Shown here: positions 5,836 through 6,196 of the stretch, in pieces
How the letters are laid out: each line of letters opens with the position of its first letter
Position numbering within the stretch: the first letter of the stretch is position 1
Assembly (NCBI GenBank): GCA_964371155.1
Contig: CAYJLI010000084.1
Location: forward strand, 1 to 6,196
Direction of reading: 5' to 3'
From: CAYJEQ01 sp964371155
Lineage (GTDB): Bacteria > Bacillota > Clostridia > Oscillospirales > Ruminococcaceae
DNA: 6,196 bases
Program-made: the position numbers and the translations under genes
The notes under the pieces: generated by a model
Database searches by the model: none
What the model saw: the letters and a program-made list of their open reading frames with translations, nothing else
What the model was told of the DNA's origin: nothing

Positions 5836-5977
5836 GTAATGCTCCATTCCGCCGAAGAGTGTCGGCACTAAATAGTAATTAAATTTTGCGCCTATCATGT
5901 TTAACACTGGTGATAAGTGCGTTTTAGAAATTCACCATAGAGCGATATTCCTAAATGATTAGGGTGAGTTCCCTAAA

Positions 5978-6095
5978 GCGAACACGCTTGTAATGTGTAA
6001 ATTTAGCTAAACACTGTGCATATCGCACACAATAGCTTCTGCACACAATTAAAGAATACGCAAAACTTCAAAAAATTTACACATGGAGAGTTCGC
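5978..6095. repeat. long interrupted hairpin followed by a T-run
   Basis: GCGAAC (5978-5983) pairs with GTTCGC (6090-6095). After an asymmetric internal bubble (nine bases left, five right), ATGTGTAAATTT (5993-6004) pairs perfectly with AAATTTACACAT (6073-6084). The 68-base interior has a TGTGC/GCACA hairpin and a 9-bp direct repeat GCACACAAT at 6025-6033 and 6041-6049. On the plus strand the structure is followed by AGAATTTTTTATA, which is terminator-like, so a plus-strand RNA ending near 6105 is possible. It could equally be a small palindromic mobile repeat. Confidence 0.55.
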
Positions 6096-6176
6096 AGAAT
6101 TTTTTATACCGCCAAAAGCACTGTAGCAAGGAAGGCCGCCGCAGTAATGCTCTCGCCTTACAAGGTGGGCTGACAT
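6003..6176 (-). other. doubtful 57-residue Cys-rich ORF
   Basis: From ATG 6176 to TAA 6003 the minus strand encodes a 57-residue peptide starting MSAHLVRREH and containing seven Cys. The frame is open upstream to the window edge. There is no Shine-Dalgarno before the ATG. The frame runs through the long inverted repeats described above, and the composition (many Cys and Phe, little charge in the second half) is unlike the neighbouring proteins. I do not recognise it. It is most likely chance coding potential in a repeat, or the tail of something that starts outside the window. Confidence 0.12.
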
Positions 6177-6196
6177 AGGTATGGGGCTTTTGGGTA
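6107..6196. repeat. stem-loop reaching the right window edge
   Basis: CCAAAAGC (6112-6119) pairs with GCTTTTGG (6186-6193), and TAC (6107-6109) pairs with GTA (6194-6196) across a two-base bulge. The 66-base interior is GC-richer than the surroundings and can form an AAGGC/GCCTT stem (6132-6136 with 6155-6159). The structure may continue outside the window. Its identity is unknown. Confidence 0.4.

Larger units (their letters stand above)
5836..6196. other. 361-bp region without a confident gene, rich in inverted repeats
   Basis: Upstream of pgsA to the right edge. From left to right: a GCCGA/TCGGC hairpin (5851-5866) just before the pgsA ribosome site; a CCTAA-ATGA-TTAGG hairpin (about 5950-5963); a long interrupted hairpin (5978-6095); and a second long stem (6107-6196) that reaches the window edge. 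A promoter for pgsA should be here on the minus strand, but I see no good -35/-10 pair. No tRNA, rRNA, tmRNA or SRP RNA signature was recognised. The sequence may be dispersed intergenic repeats or an unrecognised structured RNA. Confidence 0.5.

Noticed and set aside
5836..5907. Longer pgsA start at the ATG at 5907
   Set aside because: The extra 24 residues do not resemble PgsA N-termini. The ATG at 5835 has a well-spaced GGAG and gives the family's normal length.
5836..6196. 6S RNA, tmRNA, SRP RNA or RNase P RNA at the right end
   Set aside because: None of the conserved sequence blocks of these RNAs could be placed. Only the general shape of the long hairpin is reminiscent of 6S RNA.

Overview
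This AT-rich window fits a low-GC Gram-positive anaerobe of the class Clostridia, perhaps a gut Oscillospirales/Ruminococcaceae-type lineage. The evidence is strong AGGAGG-type ribosome sites, a class B sortase beside a secreted acidic surface protein, an OGG1-type 8-oxoguanine glycosylase, and short GC-rich hairpin repeats between genes. The taxonomic call is inference; no rRNA is present.

Layout from left to right. (1) 1-767, minus: 8-oxoguanine DNA glycosylase, its C-terminus cut off by the window edge. (2) 914-2023, minus: class B sortase, upstream of the glycosylase on the same strand. (3) 2024-2586: a large divergent control region. It holds an extended -10 promoter reading left to the sortase, and two near-identical 48-bp promoter modules reading right. 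The modules are 247 bp apart, with a highly foldable ~150-nt segment between them. (4) 2587-3624, plus: secreted acidic protein with a C-terminal domain typical of clostridial surface proteins. It ends abruptly in NPSTGR-stop, so it has a sorting-like pentapeptide but no membrane anchor. (5) 3626-3655: strong intrinsic terminator serving both convergent genes, followed by a GC-rich hairpin repeat. (6) 3779-5176, minus: cysteinyl-tRNA synthetase (cysS). (7) 5287-5835, minus: phosphatidylglycerophosphate synthase (pgsA), 110 bp upstream of cysS and probably co-transcribed with it. (8) 5836-6196: no confident gene; several long inverted repeats and a doubtful small ORF.

The housekeeping genes (ogg, cysS, pgsA) cover base-excision repair, Cys-tRNA charging and phospholipid synthesis. 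The accessory part is the divergent sortase/secreted-protein pair. The arrangement suggests an enzyme and a substrate, but the candidate substrate lacks the hydrophobic stretch and charged tail that classical sorting needs. The most unusual features are the duplicated promoter modules with structured RNA between them, and this truncated sorting signal.
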